A program made the position numbers and the translations under genes. The notes under the pieces were generated by a model. It was not told where the DNA came from. It did no database searches and saw nothing but the letters and a program-made list of their open reading frames with translations. 6,146 nt of DNA from an uncultured Nitrospinaceae bacterium. GTDB taxonomy: Bacteria; Nitrospinota; Nitrospinia; Nitrospinales; VA-1. Shown in pieces: positions 5,890 to 6,146 of the stretch (positions are counted from its first letter, which is position 1; each line of letters opens with the position of its first letter). The stretch lies in NCBI GenBank assembly GCA_938073925.1, contig CALJGH010000028.1, positions 1 to 6,146 on the forward strand, written 5' to 3'.

Positions 5890-6032
5890 GACTCAATTGA
5901 TATTATTCGTTAGATTAATACTTACACACCATCCCTCAATATCCAGGCAAACACGAAAATGCCTTAAGGCTAATGAGAGTTACAAGTTCCATCATATCGC
6001 AAACCCGGACTACTAATGGAACAAATCGCTCC

Positions 6033-6146
6033 TTAACGTAAGGCAGAGCAGCCTCCTCCACCTGCGGGGCCACAAATGCCTTGACAAACCCCTAAATATC
6101 TCATAACAATAGGGGCTATTCCATGGAATAACAGATTTAAAAACAG
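6033..6146 (-). CDS. C-terminal part of an unknown protein with a Cys/Gly-rich tail (partial at right edge)
   Basis: A minus-strand frame is open from the right edge to a TAA at 6033-6035 and encodes 37 residues. The first part is hydrophobic (LFLNLLFHGIAPIV), as at the end of a membrane helix. The last part is CQGICGPAGGGGC followed by SALR, with three cysteines spaced CX3CX7C. An ATG at 6104 could start a 23-residue peptide, but it lacks a properly spaced ribosome binding site, so a gene entering from outside is more likely. The family is not recognised. The cysteines could bind a metal or form a disulphide. It lies 143 bases upstream of the glycosyltransferase on the same strand. A chance open frame of this length is quite possible, so confidence is low. 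Confidence 0.35.
   Translation of the reverse strand: MFLNLLFHGIAPIVMRYLGVCQGICGPAGGGGCSALR

Noticed and set aside
5961..5970. Perfect 10-bp palindrome GCCTTAAGGC
   Set aside because: A single short palindrome without a loop, partner copy or T run; easily due to chance.
1..6146. CRISPR array, tRNA, rRNA, transposase, attachment site or tandem DNA repeat
   Set aside because: No regularly spaced direct repeats, tRNA-like folds, rRNA-like stretches or transposase motifs were seen on either strand. The HEAT units repeat at protein level only, with DNA too diverged to be a DNA repeat.

Overview
The window reads as an ordinary chromosomal stretch of a Gram-negative bacterium with moderately AT-rich DNA. 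Evidence for this is a Sec signal peptide with an Ala-x-Ala cleavage site, a tiny lipoprotein with a lipobox, and clear Shine-Dalgarno sites. The overall flavour (small orphan proteins, an exported HEAT solenoid, a biotin ligase without a DNA-binding domain) would fit a Nitrospinota-like or deltaproteobacterial-type genome, but that placement is only an impression and no marker gene proves it. No RNA gene, CRISPR array or insertion sequence was seen.

Left part (1-2600). A 3' gene fragment runs in from the left edge on the + strand (2-217), followed by an unrecognised 132-residue protein gene (277-675, +). Facing it is a probable three-gene minus-strand operon, read from right to left. It encodes a 109-residue TPR-like protein (2160-2489), a 403-residue radical SAM protein (944-2155) whose start lies 4 bases after the preceding stop, and a 60-residue beta-rich protein (701-883). 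The radical SAM protein has a C-terminal half that resembles the DUF512 region of a known radical SAM group, without the PDZ domain usually found there.

Middle (2600-3120). This holds a 42-residue lipoprotein gene on the minus strand (2817-2945). It has an excellent ribosome binding site, a strong intrinsic terminator (2764-2784, with a second overlapping hairpin at 2754-2766), a possible promoter and a stem-loop at the predicted 5' end of its transcript.

Right part (3120-6146). A monofunctional biotin-protein ligase gene (birA type, +, probable TTG start at 3124) runs into a convergent minus-strand pair: an exported HEAT-repeat protein (3913-5034) and, upstream of it, a family 2 glycosyltransferase (5062-5889). 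The stop codons of the ligase and HEAT genes are directly adjacent. At the right edge a minus-strand open frame enters the window and ends at 6033 with a Cys/Gly-rich tail; it is probably the C-terminus of a gene lying mostly outside the window.

The best candidates for something undescribed are the TPR / radical SAM / small beta protein cassette, the orphan lipoprotein with its structured leader, and the Cys/Gly-rich tail at the right edge. None can be called a new system from sequence alone.
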